Origin: JADKCL01 sp031424495
GTDB lineage: Bacteria; Bacteroidota; Bacteroidia; J057; JADKCL01
NCBI GenBank assembly: GCA_031424495.1
Contig: JANPHP010000482.1
Location: 1 to 26,773, forward strand
Reading direction: 5' to 3'
DNA: 26,773 nt
The notes beneath the pieces were generated by a model that saw nothing but the letters and a program-made list of their open reading frames with translations, did no database searches and was not told the DNA's origin. Made by a program: the position numbers and the translations under genes. Every line of letters begins with the position of its first letter. The stretch's first letter is position 1. Below are positions 6,249 to 16,400 of this stretch, piece by piece.

Positions 6249-9200
6249 ATGAGAAAATCGTTGAGTCGTTTATCGTATTTGCTCCTTTTTGTTGCCAGTT
6301 CCTTCTCCTTCCTATCTGCCCAGCAGACAATTTCATGCCCCAGCGTCAATGCGGGCCCCAACCAATTGTTGCCGTGTACCAGCCCCTGTGCCACACTCAC
6401 GGCCACCAACCCTGCTGGATTTCAAACGACGGCCTACACCGTCGGGCAGATTCCCTACGTGCCCTACTCCTACACGGTGGGTAACCCCATTATCGTAAAC
6501 ATCGATGACATTTGGTCGTCGGTCTTGCCGATGCCATTTAACTTCTGCTTTTATGGCAACGTGTACAATTCTTGCCTTGTGGGTGCAAATGGAGCCATCT
6601 CCTTCACCACAGCCAATGCCACCCTCTACAACACATATCCCATCAATGCGGCGATACCTAGCGCATTACCTGCCGACATGACCAACTGTATCATGGCGCC
6701 TTGGCACGACATCGACCCTAGTGTGAACCAGTCGGGCCAAGCCAAATCGATTAGGTGGCAGGTTTTTGGAAATGCCCCTTGCCGCACATTTGTGGTCTCT
6801 TGGTTCAACATTCCGATGTATGGCGGGTCTTGCAACCAAAACGTGAGCCTGAACGCAACGCAGCAGATCGTGCTCTATGAGACCACCAATATCATCGAGA
6901 CCTACATTGCCCAAAAGCGCACATGTGCCTCTTGGAATGGCGGAGCAGCCATCCACGGCATCCAAAACGCCACTGGCACTGCCGCCGTCGTAGTACCCGG
7001 CCGCAACTTCCCGACACAATGGACAGCCACCAACGATGCATGGCGCTTCGTGCCAGCAGGTCCCAGCAACCACACCATTCAATGGTTTCAAGTCGGCAAC
7101 CCCGTACCCATAGCAACTACCGCATCCACCATCGTATGCCCACCGTCTGCCACCACCACCAGCTATTATGCACAGGTGGTCTACACCAACTGCGACAATA
7201 GTACCATCACCGTGCGCGACACCGTGCAAGTGAGCATCCCCAACGGCATCCAATCGCTCAATCCCACCGTGGTGCAGCCCAACTGCGTCGCGCTCGGCAG
7301 CATTTCCCTTGCTCCCAGCGGCGGCACACCCGGGTATACCTATCAATGGGCTCCGCCTTCGGGCAACGTAAGCTCCATCAGCAACCTGCCCGGCGGCACC
7401 TACAGTGTCACGGTCACCGATGCTGCGGGTTGCACCTCGCTCCAGACATTTAACCTCGTGCCAGGCGGGCGCCCCACGGCAACCATCACTGCCTCCCAAA
7501 ACGTGGGTTGCAACGGCGGCACCAATGGCTCTGCAACCGTCTCGGTCGTCGGGGGTTCGCCAGGTTATACTTATGCATGGTCACCCAGCGGCGGCTCGGG
7601 AGCAGTGGGCACCAACCTCGGCGCGGGCAACTACTCGGTCATCGTGACCGACCTCTCAGGCTGCCGCGACACCGCAACCGTCAACATTGCGCAGCCATCC
7701 CCCCTCGTGCTCACCATCCCCCTCAATACTGGCGTGAGTTGCAACGGTTCTGCTGACGCTTGCTTGGCTGCATCAGCCAGCGGTGGCACCGGCCACTATT
7801 CTTGGGCTTGGAGCAATGGCCAAACCAATGACACGATTTGCAACTTGCCTGCTGGCAATTACAGCGTCGTGCTCACCGATACCTCGTTTGGGGCTGGATT
7901 CTCAGGAGGTTATGTTTTATGTAGCACCACGGCAAACGTGGTCGTGCAACAACCGGCTCCACTCGCAGCCACTTACAATGTCGTGAACATCCCTTGCTTT
8001 GGTGGCACGGGCTGTATCGGGGCGAATGTAACTGGTGGCAACGGCGCTTATGGTTATACTTGGAGCACGGGCTCCACGCTCGACAGCATCTGTGGCCTTG
8101 TCGCGGGCACGTACACGGTCACCATCACTGACACTTCAAACGTGTCCAGCGTCGGCGGCCCCATCTTGCTGTTCAATGAAACATTTGACGGCCCCCAAAA
8201 CTGGACACTCAACGTGCCGACAGGTCCCAATGGGGTCGACAACAACTTTTGGGTGGTCAATGACAATGAAGGTGGAGTCACTCCTCCTGGATGCGGCGTG
8301 GCCCTCAACGGCAACAAATCGATGCATATCACCAGCGTCTTTTGCTCCACCTGCGGTGCGGCTTACGATGCAGGCGGTTTGTGTGGCATCCTATTTTGCC
8401 CAGAAACCAATATGCGTGCGGAGTCGCCTTCTTTTAGCACCATCGGGTACAACAACCTGACCATGAAATTTGATTTCATCTCGATGGGGGATGCGCTCCT
8501 TGACAATGCATCGGTTTGGTACAATGCCGGGGCAGGATGGAATCTTTTGAATGCCTCGATCAAATCGGTGAATTGCGGCGGCGGTCAAGGCCAATGGACG
8601 ACATTCAGCGCGGCGCTTCCGCCGGCTGCATCCAACGTGGCGAGCTTGCGCATCGGCATCAACTGGACCAACAATGACGATGGCATCGGCACCGACCCCT
8701 CGGTGGCCATCAACAATGTGCAGGTCTTTGCGCAGTCATTGCTGCCCACGACCGTGGTCTGCAGCACTGTCGATACCATCGTGCTCACGCAACCCACGCA
8801 GCTCGTCTCCACGATTGCTGGTCACGACCTCACATGCTTTGGCGCTGCCGATGGCTCCACGGTCGTCACCTACAACGGTGGCACTCCCACCTACACGGTG
8901 CTCTGGAGCAACGGTTTGAATACCGACTCGATCTCTGGTCTTGCCGCCGGCACCTATACTGCCACTATCACCGATGCCAAGGGCTGTACGAGCACACAAA
9001 CCACCAACATCATCCAACCCGCACAAATCGTCACCAACACATCCACCACAGCAGTGAGCTGCAACGGTGGCAACGATGGCTGCGCGATCGTGACCGCATC
9101 GGGCGGCCCTAGTGGCACATTCTCCTACCTATGGAGCAATGGCCTCACCAATGATACCATCTGCGGCCTCACAGCCGGCACATATTATGTTACAGTGACC

Positions 9201-12200
9201 GACACTACAGGCGGCGGCGGCACATCCAACGTGACCGTGTACAGCGAGGACTTTGATCCAGCACCTGCTAGCTGGACCCTCAACGTGCCTACAGGTGTAA
9301 ACGGCACCGACCCTAATTTCTGGGTGATGAATGACAATGAGGGCGGCGTCTTGCCTCCCGGCTGCGGCGTGGCCTTGAACGGTGACAACACCCTCCACAT
9401 CACCAGCGTATTTTGCCCTACCTGCGGTGCGGCCTACGACGCAGGTGGACTTTGCGGCATCCTATTTTGCCCTGAGACCAATGCACGTGCTGAATCACCC
9501 GTGATCAACACAACTGGTTTCACCAACCTCACGCTCTCGTTTGACTTCATCTCCATGGGTGATTTGCTGCTTGACAACGCTTCGGTCTGGTACAATGCAG
9601 GCTTGGGCTGGACGCAGCTGAATCCCTCGATCAAGTCGCTCAATTGCGTCGGTGGTCAGGGTCAATGGACTGCAGCGAGCTTCCCATTGCCTCCCGTTTG
9701 CTGGAACAATCCCGCATTGCAAGTCGGCATCAACTGGACAAACAACGACGATGGTGCGGGTTCTGACCCTTCGGTCGCGATCAACAACCTGGCCATCACC
9801 TCCACGCTCACGACGACCAACAGCGTGAGCTGCTCGGTCATAGACACCGTGAATGTATTGCAGCCAACGCCATTGGCGGTCACGATGACCCGCACCAATG
9901 CATTCTGCAACCAAACCAATGGTTCGGCACATGTCACAGCTTCGGGCGGCACGCTCAACTACTCCTATGCATGGAGCACCACGCCGGTGCAAACGACTGC
10001 AACGGCGACAGGATTGGCTCCCGGCGCCTATTCGGTCACGGTGACTGACGGCAATAGTTGCACGATCGTGGGCAATATCACGATCCTCAACATTCCACCA
10101 CCAGTCATCTCGGTGAGCAATATTGTGAATGTGAACTGCTTTGGCCAATCAAATGGTGGTGCGTCTGCATCGACTACGGGCGGTACGGCACCGATCACCA
10201 TCCATTGGGGCACCATCCCTGCCCAAACGGGCAGCTTTGTCAACAACCTCGCGGCAGGTACTTATTGGGTTTGGGCAAGCGACAGCGCAGGCTGCACCGA
10301 CTCGATCCAATTCGTCATTACCCAGCCGACCGCACTCACTGCCACGGTTTCTACACAAGGAGCAATTTGTAACCTCGCGAATGGTGGTGCATCTGCCAAC
10401 CCTTCAGGCGGCACCACTCCCTATACTTACCTGTGGAGCAATGGCCAGACAGGCGCCAATGCCATCAACCTGCCCGGCGGCCCGATCAGCGTAACTGTCA
10501 CTGACGCGCATGGATGTACTGTCGTGCGCTCTGCAACGATCACACAAGCCGGCAGCCCAATTTTGGCGCTCACAGGTTTCAACGACATCAACTGCTTTGG
10601 AGGCAACGACGGTTCGGTCACAGTGAGCACGAGCGCTGGCGTGGGGCCTTACACTTATGCTTGGAATACAACACCTGTGCAGACCACGCCGATCGCGAGC
10701 AACCTCACTGCAGGAACCTACACCGTCACGGTCACCGATCAAAATGGGTGCCGCGACAACCTTACGATCACCCTGAGCCAGCCAACGCAATTGGTGGGAA
10801 GCACTGTGATGACCCCCAATGGCTGTAACCTCATCGTGCCCAACGGCACCGGTGGTGCAGTGGTTTCTGGCGGCACGCCTCCCTACTCCTACCAATGGAA
10901 CACCGTTCCGGTACAAAACGGACCTTATGCCACGGGCTTGGCCCCGGGCAACTACAGCGTGACGGTGAGTGATGCCCATGGTTGCATCTTGGTCTTGACT
11001 GGCGTGGTGGGTCAGATTCCGTCGCCAACTGTGACGACTGGGTCCGACGTGACCTTCTGCGAAGGCGAAGGCGGCGCGACAATCCTCGGCATCGGTGCTA
11101 GTGGTACGCCAGGTTATTATTACAACTGGTGGTGTGCTACGCCGCCTTGTGGCCTTGACTCGATCAACGACAACGATCCGTTGGCCAACCCGACGACATC
11201 GCAGTATTATTATGTGCAAGTCACCGACATCAATGGTTGCGTGAGCAATATCGACTCTGTATTTGTGACCGTATTGCCCAAGCCGATTGTGGATGCTGGA
11301 CCCGACATTATTTTGTGCGGTGATCAAGCGCCCTGCGAGATCATCCATCCGACCGTAACCGGAGCCCCAGGCCCCTACGTGTACCAATGGAGCCCGGCCG
11401 TCGGCCTCAACAACGCAACGATTTTGAATCCTTGTGCCCGCCCCGATACCACAACCATTTATACACTCGTTGTGACGGCTGGCAACGGTTGCACAAGCGA
11501 GCTCACGACGACCGATACGCTCTCATCGATCACGGTACACGTGAATCCGATCCCAGTTGCAGATGCAGGTCCTGACCGCAATATCTGCTATGGCGACACC
11601 ACGGTCTTGCAAGGCGTGGGCACCAATGCTGGCCCAGTGTATGTCTATCAGTGGACCCCAGGTAATGACTTGAGCGATAGTTTGGCCATGAATCCGCTTT
11701 CTTTCCCTCCACTCACCACAGACTATACGCTGGTGGTATGGAGCAATGGCTGCCCGAGCTACGGCGACACCGCCACAGTATTTGTCCACACGATCCCGAC
11801 GGTAGACGCTGGCTGGGACCGTGAGATTTGCCCAATGCAAGACACGTTGTTGGATGCCCAGGCTTGGGGAGACTCGACCGCGACCTACAACTACGTCTGG
11901 ACACCACCGCTTGGCATCATCGGCAGCTCGACCGTGGAAGATCCTACCGTCGGCCCAAGTCAGACGACGACCTATACTGTCGTAGCGACAAGCAACTGGG
12001 GCTGCGAGAGCGCGCCTGACTTTGCGACGGTCTATGTGAGGCCCGCACCGCAGGCAGATGCAGGTCCCAATCTCACAATCTGTCCCGGAGAGAGCATCAA
12101 TCTGCAAGGTGGATTTTATTATACCACCCCAGACACGGCGGTCACCGGACAATTCTATTATGGTTGGACGCCTGCAATTACACTGAACGACAGTACCTTG

Positions 12201-13298
12201 GAGGATCCGCTGGCAACGCCTTCGGTCTCTACGATGTATTACCTCGAGATCCGTTACAGCGTTTGCAGCAGCGTAGACTCCATGCTGCTCACCATCGGTG
12301 CAGCTGCCTTGGCACAGGCCATGCCTGACACCACCGTGATCTGTGCCCGTGACTCGGTGCGCATCGATGCCAGCGGATCGATCGGTGGCAACATCACTTG
12401 GATTCCAAGTGCCGGGCTTAGCGATCCCAATTCGCTCACACCCAATGCATCACCAGCTACCACCACCACCTATACCCTCATCATGGGCAGTGGCGGATGC
12501 ACGGACACAACGAGCTTCACGATTGCCGTATTGCCTAGGCCGGAAGCGGGCTACCTGAGCTCCCTCACCGATGGCTGCGCACCGCTGACGGTAAGTTTCA
12601 TGGAGACAGCAGCTGGCGGAGTTTCTTATGTCTGGAACTTTGGCGATGGCTCACCTGTGAGCAATCTGCCGCAGCCGCTGCACACTTTCACTGATCCCGG
12701 CGTCTACAACGTCTCCCTCGTGGTTGCTGCACCCGGCGGTTGCACAGACGAGATCAACTCCATCAATGTAAACGTGGGTGCAGGCGCGGTTGCTGAGTTT
12801 ACCAGTAGCCCCACCTATCCTGTACAAATGGCCTTGCCCAACACGACGGTCGGTTTCATCGATCAGAGCCAAGGCGCGGATACATGGACTTGGGATTTTG
12901 GCGACGGCATCATCAGCACGCAGTCCAATCCTAGCCATACATTCTCCCAAGAAGGCCAGTATTTCGTGACACTCACGGTGCATAGCCCCGAGGGTTGCGA
13001 GTCTGAAGTCACCCACGGTCCCTATATCGTAATGACGACCGACCTCTTCATCCCCAACGTATTCAGTCCCAATGGCGATGGTGTGAACGATGCATTCCAC
13101 ATCCAATACACTGGAGACCAGCCATTTGATTGTGGTGTGTACGATCGCTGGGGCGTCAAGCTCTGGCAGACCACCAACAAGACTGCAAGCTGGGATGGCA
13201 AGAATGGCAAGGGAGAAGACGTGACCGATGGCGTGTACTACTACCTTGCAAAAATTGGCAACCGCGAGTACAACGGAAACGTGACCTTGGTGCGCTAA
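6249..13298 (+). CDS. Giant T9SS-secreted protein with SprB repeats, two nested jelly-roll-like modules, PKD domains and type B C-terminal sorting domain
   Basis: 2349 aa from ATG 6249; an in-frame GTG at 6228 would put extra residues ahead of the signal peptide and is rejected. Domains: signal peptide 1-24 (SYLLLFVASSFSFLSA before QQ); a NIDO-like N-terminal domain about 30-268 (MPFNFCFYG, APWHDIDPS, VVSWFNIPMYG); SprB-type repeats from about 331 onward, each with GGTPGYTYQW-like and GTYSVTVTDxxGC-like strands; two related modules at 643-849 and 999-1206 inserted in SprB repeats; more SprB repeats to about 1590; four to five Ig-like units with ADAGPDxxIC from about 1595; two PKD domains (WNFGDGSP and WDFGDG) about 2100-2258; and the gliding-motility C-terminal domain about 2266-2349 (LFIPNVFSPNGDGVND, VYDRWG, WDGKNGKGEDVTDG, YYYLAKI). 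Such proteins are exported by the Sec and T9SS pathways to the cell surface or medium. An adhesin or gliding-related role is inferred. A strong terminator follows. Confidence 0.93.
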   Translation: MRKSLSRLSYLLLFVASSFSFLSAQQTISCPSVNAGPNQLLPCTSPCATLTATNPAGFQTTAYTVGQIPYVPYSYTVGNPIIVNIDDIWSSVLPMPFNFCFYGNVYNSCLVGANGAISFTTANATLYNTYPINAAIPSALPADMTNCIMAPWHDIDPSVNQSGQAKSIRWQVFGNAPCRTFVVSWFNIPMYGGSCNQNVSLNATQQIVLYETTNIIETYIAQKRTCASWNGGAAIHGIQNATGTAAVVVPGRNFPTQWTATNDAWRFVPAGPSNHTIQWFQVGNPVPIATTASTIVCPPSATTTSYYAQVVYTNCDNSTITVRDTVQVSIPNGIQSLNPTVVQPNCVALGSISLAPSGGTPGYTYQWAPPSGNVSSISNLPGGTYSVTVTDAAGCTSLQTFNLVPGGRPTATITASQNVGCNGGTNGSATVSVVGGSPGYTYAWSPSGGSGAVGTNLGAGNYSVIVTDLSGCRDTATVNIAQPSPLVLTIPLNTGVSCNGSADACLAASASGGTGHYSWAWSNGQTNDTICNLPAGNYSVVLTDTSFGAGFSGGYVLCSTTANVVVQQPAPLAATYNVVNIPCFGGTGCIGANVTGGNGAYGYTWSTGSTLDSICGLVAGTYTVTITDTSNVSSVGGPILLFNETFDGPQNWTLNVPTGPNGVDNNFWVVNDNEGGVTPPGCGVALNGNKSMHITSVFCSTCGAAYDAGGLCGILFCPETNMRAESPSFSTIGYNNLTMKFDFISMGDALLDNASVWYNAGAGWNLLNASIKSVNCGGGQGQWTTFSAALPPAASNVASLRIGINWTNNDDGIGTDPSVAINNVQVFAQSLLPTTVVCSTVDTIVLTQPTQLVSTIAGHDLTCFGAADGSTVVTYNGGTPTYTVLWSNGLNTDSISGLAAGTYTATITDAKGCTSTQTTNIIQPAQIVTNTSTTAVSCNGGNDGCAIVTASGGPSGTFSYLWSNGLTNDTICGLTAGTYYVTVTDTTGGGGTSNVTVYSEDFDPAPASWTLNVPTGVNGTDPNFWVMNDNEGGVLPPGCGVALNGDNTLHITSVFCPTCGAAYDAGGLCGILFCPETNARAESPVINTTGFTNLTLSFDFISMGDLLLDNASVWYNAGLGWTQLNPSIKSLNCVGGQGQWTAASFPLPPVCWNNPALQVGINWTNNDDGAGSDPSVAINNLAITSTLTTTNSVSCSVIDTVNVLQPTPLAVTMTRTNAFCNQTNGSAHVTASGGTLNYSYAWSTTPVQTTATATGLAPGAYSVTVTDGNSCTIVGNITILNIPPPVISVSNIVNVNCFGQSNGGASASTTGGTAPITIHWGTIPAQTGSFVNNLAAGTYWVWASDSAGCTDSIQFVITQPTALTATVSTQGAICNLANGGASANPSGGTTPYTYLWSNGQTGANAINLPGGPISVTVTDAHGCTVVRSATITQAGSPILALTGFNDINCFGGNDGSVTVSTSAGVGPYTYAWNTTPVQTTPIASNLTAGTYTVTVTDQNGCRDNLTITLSQPTQLVGSTVMTPNGCNLIVPNGTGGAVVSGGTPPYSYQWNTVPVQNGPYATGLAPGNYSVTVSDAHGCILVLTGVVGQIPSPTVTTGSDVTFCEGEGGATILGIGASGTPGYYYNWWCATPPCGLDSINDNDPLANPTTSQYYYVQVTDINGCVSNIDSVFVTVLPKPIVDAGPDIILCGDQAPCEIIHPTVTGAPGPYVYQWSPAVGLNNATILNPCARPDTTTIYTLVVTAGNGCTSELTTTDTLSSITVHVNPIPVADAGPDRNICYGDTTVLQGVGTNAGPVYVYQWTPGNDLSDSLAMNPLSFPPLTTDYTLVVWSNGCPSYGDTATVFVHTIPTVDAGWDREICPMQDTLLDAQAWGDSTATYNYVWTPPLGIIGSSTVEDPTVGPSQTTTYTVVATSNWGCESAPDFATVYVRPAPQADAGPNLTICPGESINLQGGFYYTTPDTAVTGQFYYGWTPAITLNDSTLEDPLATPSVSTMYYLEIRYSVCSSVDSMLLTIGAAALAQAMPDTTVICARDSVRIDASGSIGGNITWIPSAGLSDPNSLTPNASPATTTTYTLIMGSGGCTDTTSFTIAVLPRPEAGYLSSLTDGCAPLTVSFMETAAGGVSYVWNFGDGSPVSNLPQPLHTFTDPGVYNVSLVVAAPGGCTDEINSINVNVGAGAVAEFTSSPTYPVQMALPNTTVGFIDQSQGADTWTWDFGDGIISTQSNPSHTFSQEGQYFVTLTVHSPEGCESEVTHGPYIVMTTDLFIPNVFSPNGDGVNDAFHIQYTGDQPFDCGVYDRWGVKLWQTTNKTASWDGKNGKGEDVTDGVYYYLAKIGNREYNGNVTLVR
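8175..8795 (+). repeat. Internal module copy 1 (residues 643-849 of the 2349-aa protein)
   Basis: Encodes a Cys-rich, jelly-roll-like module with landmarks NFWVVNDNEGGV, PPGCGVALNG, HITSVFC, GGLCGILFCPETN, FDFISMGD, SVWYNAG and GINWTNNDDG. By eye it is about 70 percent identical at protein level to copy 2 at 9243-9866. Confidence 0.85.
9243..9866 (+). repeat. Internal module copy 2 (residues 999-1206 of the 2349-aa protein)
   Basis: Same order of landmarks as copy 1 (NFWVMNDNEGGV, PPGCGVALNG, GGLCGILFCPETN, FDFISMGD, GINWTNNDDG). Both copies begin right after a SprB strand ending in VTDT and finish just before a CS..DT....QP strand. Each therefore looks inserted into a SprB repeat. Confidence 0.85.
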
Positions 13299-13318
13299 TA
13301 GCACGCTCGACGATGTAC

Positions 13319-13356
13319 ACAAGCCCGAACACCCCGTGTGTTCGGGCTTGTTTTTT
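13319..13356 (+). terminator. Rho-independent terminator after the 2349-aa gene
   Basis: Perfect 14-bp stem, 13319-13332 with 13338-13351 (ACAAGCCCGAACAC and its complement), with a 5-nt loop, leading into six T at 13351-13356. It separates the two giant genes transcriptionally. Confidence 0.93.
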
Positions 13357-13487
13357 GACACCTCATTTGCGTGAATGGTATGCTAGCCGAGCTGAATTAC
13401 CAGAATGAACGTCTGAACGGTAAGAATTTGCGTTTGAATGTGCTTATATTGTAAGTTGTATCGCTATAGAGATCGAAATACAAGAAG

Positions 13488-16400
13488 ATGCGCATCAGCT
13501 GCCTTAGATTTTCCAGAATTTTTGCCTTGTTGTCCTTGGTTTTCCTTGGTTTCACTGCCCAGGCACAGCTCACTGTTGTGCCCAATAACAACGCCACCTT
13601 TTTGGTGAACCAATTGATCGGCCCAGGTGTGACCGTGAGCAATGCCACGATCAATACCCAATTGAATGCCGCAGGCACTTTCAACGGAGCCGCCTCCAAC
13701 ATCGGCTTGCCGGGAGGCGTGTTGCTCACGAGCGGCGACGTCAACAATGCTCCGGGCCCCAATTCAAGCCCAGGCATTTCGACCTCTCACTTCTCGGCAG
13801 GTGACCCGCAGCTCGATTTGCTCACGACGCCATTTTTGACGGAGGATGCCTGCATCTTGGAGTTTGACCTCGTGGCGACCTGCGACACGATTCAAATCTC
13901 CTACGTCTTTGGTTCCGATGAGTATGACGAATGGGTTTGCTCGGACTTCACCGACGTTTTCGCATTCTTCATCTCAGGACCCGGCATCACAGGCGTGCAA
14001 AACATCGCCGTCATCCCAGGTTCACTCACCCCTGTGTCCATCAATACCGTGAACATCGGTTCGGTAGGCGCCAACGCATTCCCCCCCTTTCCAGCAAACT
14101 GCAATACCACCAACTCAGCTTATTTCAGCACCAACAACGTTGGTACAACGGTTGAGTATGATGGATTTACCGTGCCGCTCATCGCCAAGTCGGCGGTCAT
14201 GCCCTGCAGCACCTACCACATCAAGCTCGCCATCGCCGATGCAGGCGATGCAAGCTTGGATTCAGGTGTGTTTTTGGAGCAAGGCGGCATTCGTTGCACC
14301 TCGACCTTCTTTTCGGTGGAGCCCGAAGTCAATAGTCCTACCTCTACCTATGCGGTCGAAGGCTGCGTAAACGGCGGTTTCACCTTTCACCGCGACGGTG
14401 ACTCGACGCTGGCGCTCACGATGTACTACAACGTGGGCGGCACTGCCACCTCGGGCGTAGATTATACGCCCCTCAACGGCACGATCGTCTTTCCTCCAGG
14501 TGTGGCCACGGTCACTGTGCCTGTAGCTGCAGCAGCCGACGGTATAACTGAGGGCTTGGAGTCGATCTTCGTAATTTTGAGCGACACGGTTTGCAACTTG
14601 ATTGTATCCGATACTGCTACACTTTTGATCATCGACGAGCTCATTGTCGATGCTGGCCCAGACGATACCCTTTGCCAAGGCGCCACCGTGCAAATCGGCT
14701 CAGTGGGCAATGCCGCCGTCAACTATTCTTGGATACCCACCACTGGCCTGAGCAATCCCAACAGTGCCAACCCCATCTTTACTGGCACTGCAGGTGGCAC
14801 TTTCAGCTACATTGTGACGGCGATCGACTCCTATTTCTGTACAGGAAGCGATACGGTCCAACTCACGGTGACGCTCGCACCCACCGCGACGTTTACCGCT
14901 CCGGTAAACGTCTGCACCGGCCTCAATGCCATCATCACCTACACGGGCAATGCTCCACCGACATCGACCTACAACTGGAACTTTGGCGGCGGCACGATCA
15001 TCTCAGGTAGCGGTCAGGGTCCCTATACCGTCTCTTGGCCATCGCCTGCGGTCGTCACCGTCTCTCTCACAGTTACGACGGGGCTCTGTATTTCGCCAGT
15101 CACCACATTCAATGTGAACGTGACGACGCCACCGACATTGACCCTGAACCCGACCAACCTATTTTGCTTTGGGAGGCCAGAAGGCTCGATCGGCACCTCG
15201 ATCCAAAACGGGACGCCAGCATTCGCCTACCTGTGGAGCAATGGTTCCAGCAATCCGAACCTCAACGGGGCCTTGGCAGGCACCTATTCCGTCACAGTAA
15301 CAGATGCTGTGGGCTGTACCGACGTTGCATCCGTGACACTCACGCAGCCGACCGCCCTCACCAATAGCCTCAATTTCAGCCCTATCCTCTGTGCTGGGGC
15401 GAATGGATCGATCACTGCCAACCCTGGGGGCGGCTCTGGTGCCTATACCTACCTTTGGAGCAATGGCGCGACAACGCAAACCATTACGCCTCCATCGGGC
15501 ACTTATTCTGTGACGGTGACAGATGCAAACTCAGGCAACCTGCCTTGCGACATCGTGAACGCCATTACCCTCATCGAGCCCAATCCATTGTCTGCGCTGG
15601 TCTCGACAACGCTTGCAAGTTGCGGTCTCAACAACGGCACAGCATCTGCCATGGCAAATGGCGGCGTACCTCCTTACCAATATGTCTGGAGCACAGGTGC
15701 CACAACGACTTTTGTAAATAACCTCGGCCCAGGACCGATCTCGGTCACGATCACCGACGCAAATGGCTGTACCGTTGTCAAAACCGACAATATTGTGCAG
15801 ACGCCAAGACCGACGGTCACGGCTGGTCCTGACGAAGCATTTTGTGAAGGCGAAGGCGGTGGCGGCATCCTTGCCGTAGGCACAGGCGGCACGCCGAGCT
15901 ATTCCTATACTTGGTGGTGTACCACGGGCAACTGCGGCTTGGATTCCTTGTTTGACAATGACCCCAACGCCAATCCCAGCGTGAGCCAATGGTATTACAT
16001 TCAGATCACCGACGTAAATGGCTGCTTGAGCAATATCGATTCATTGTTTGTGACGCTGCTGCCTAAGCCGATTGTGGATGCAGGCCCTGACAAATGGCTC
16101 TGCGGTGACAATGCGCCTTGTCAGATCCTTACGCCAACGATTACCGGTGCCCCAGGCCCTTATGTCTACCATTGGACACCGAGCATTGGCCTGAACAATG
16201 CCTCGATCTTGAATCCTTGCGCGCGCCCAGACAGCACGACGATCTATGCACTTGTCGTAGACGCTGGCAACGGCTGCACGAGCGATTTCACGACGACCGA
16301 CACCCTCGCGACCGTCGTGGTACACGTGAACCCCATTCCGATCGCGGACGCAGGTCCTGACCGCGACATCTGTCTCGGCGATTTTGTGACCTTGCAAGGC

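Noticed and set aside
6666..7499. Long minus-strand open frame (277 codons) inside the 2349-aa gene, and a similar one at 10404-11387
   Set aside because: Antisense to clear SprB and signal-peptide-bearing coding sequence. They arise from codon bias in Thr/Gly/Val-rich repeats.
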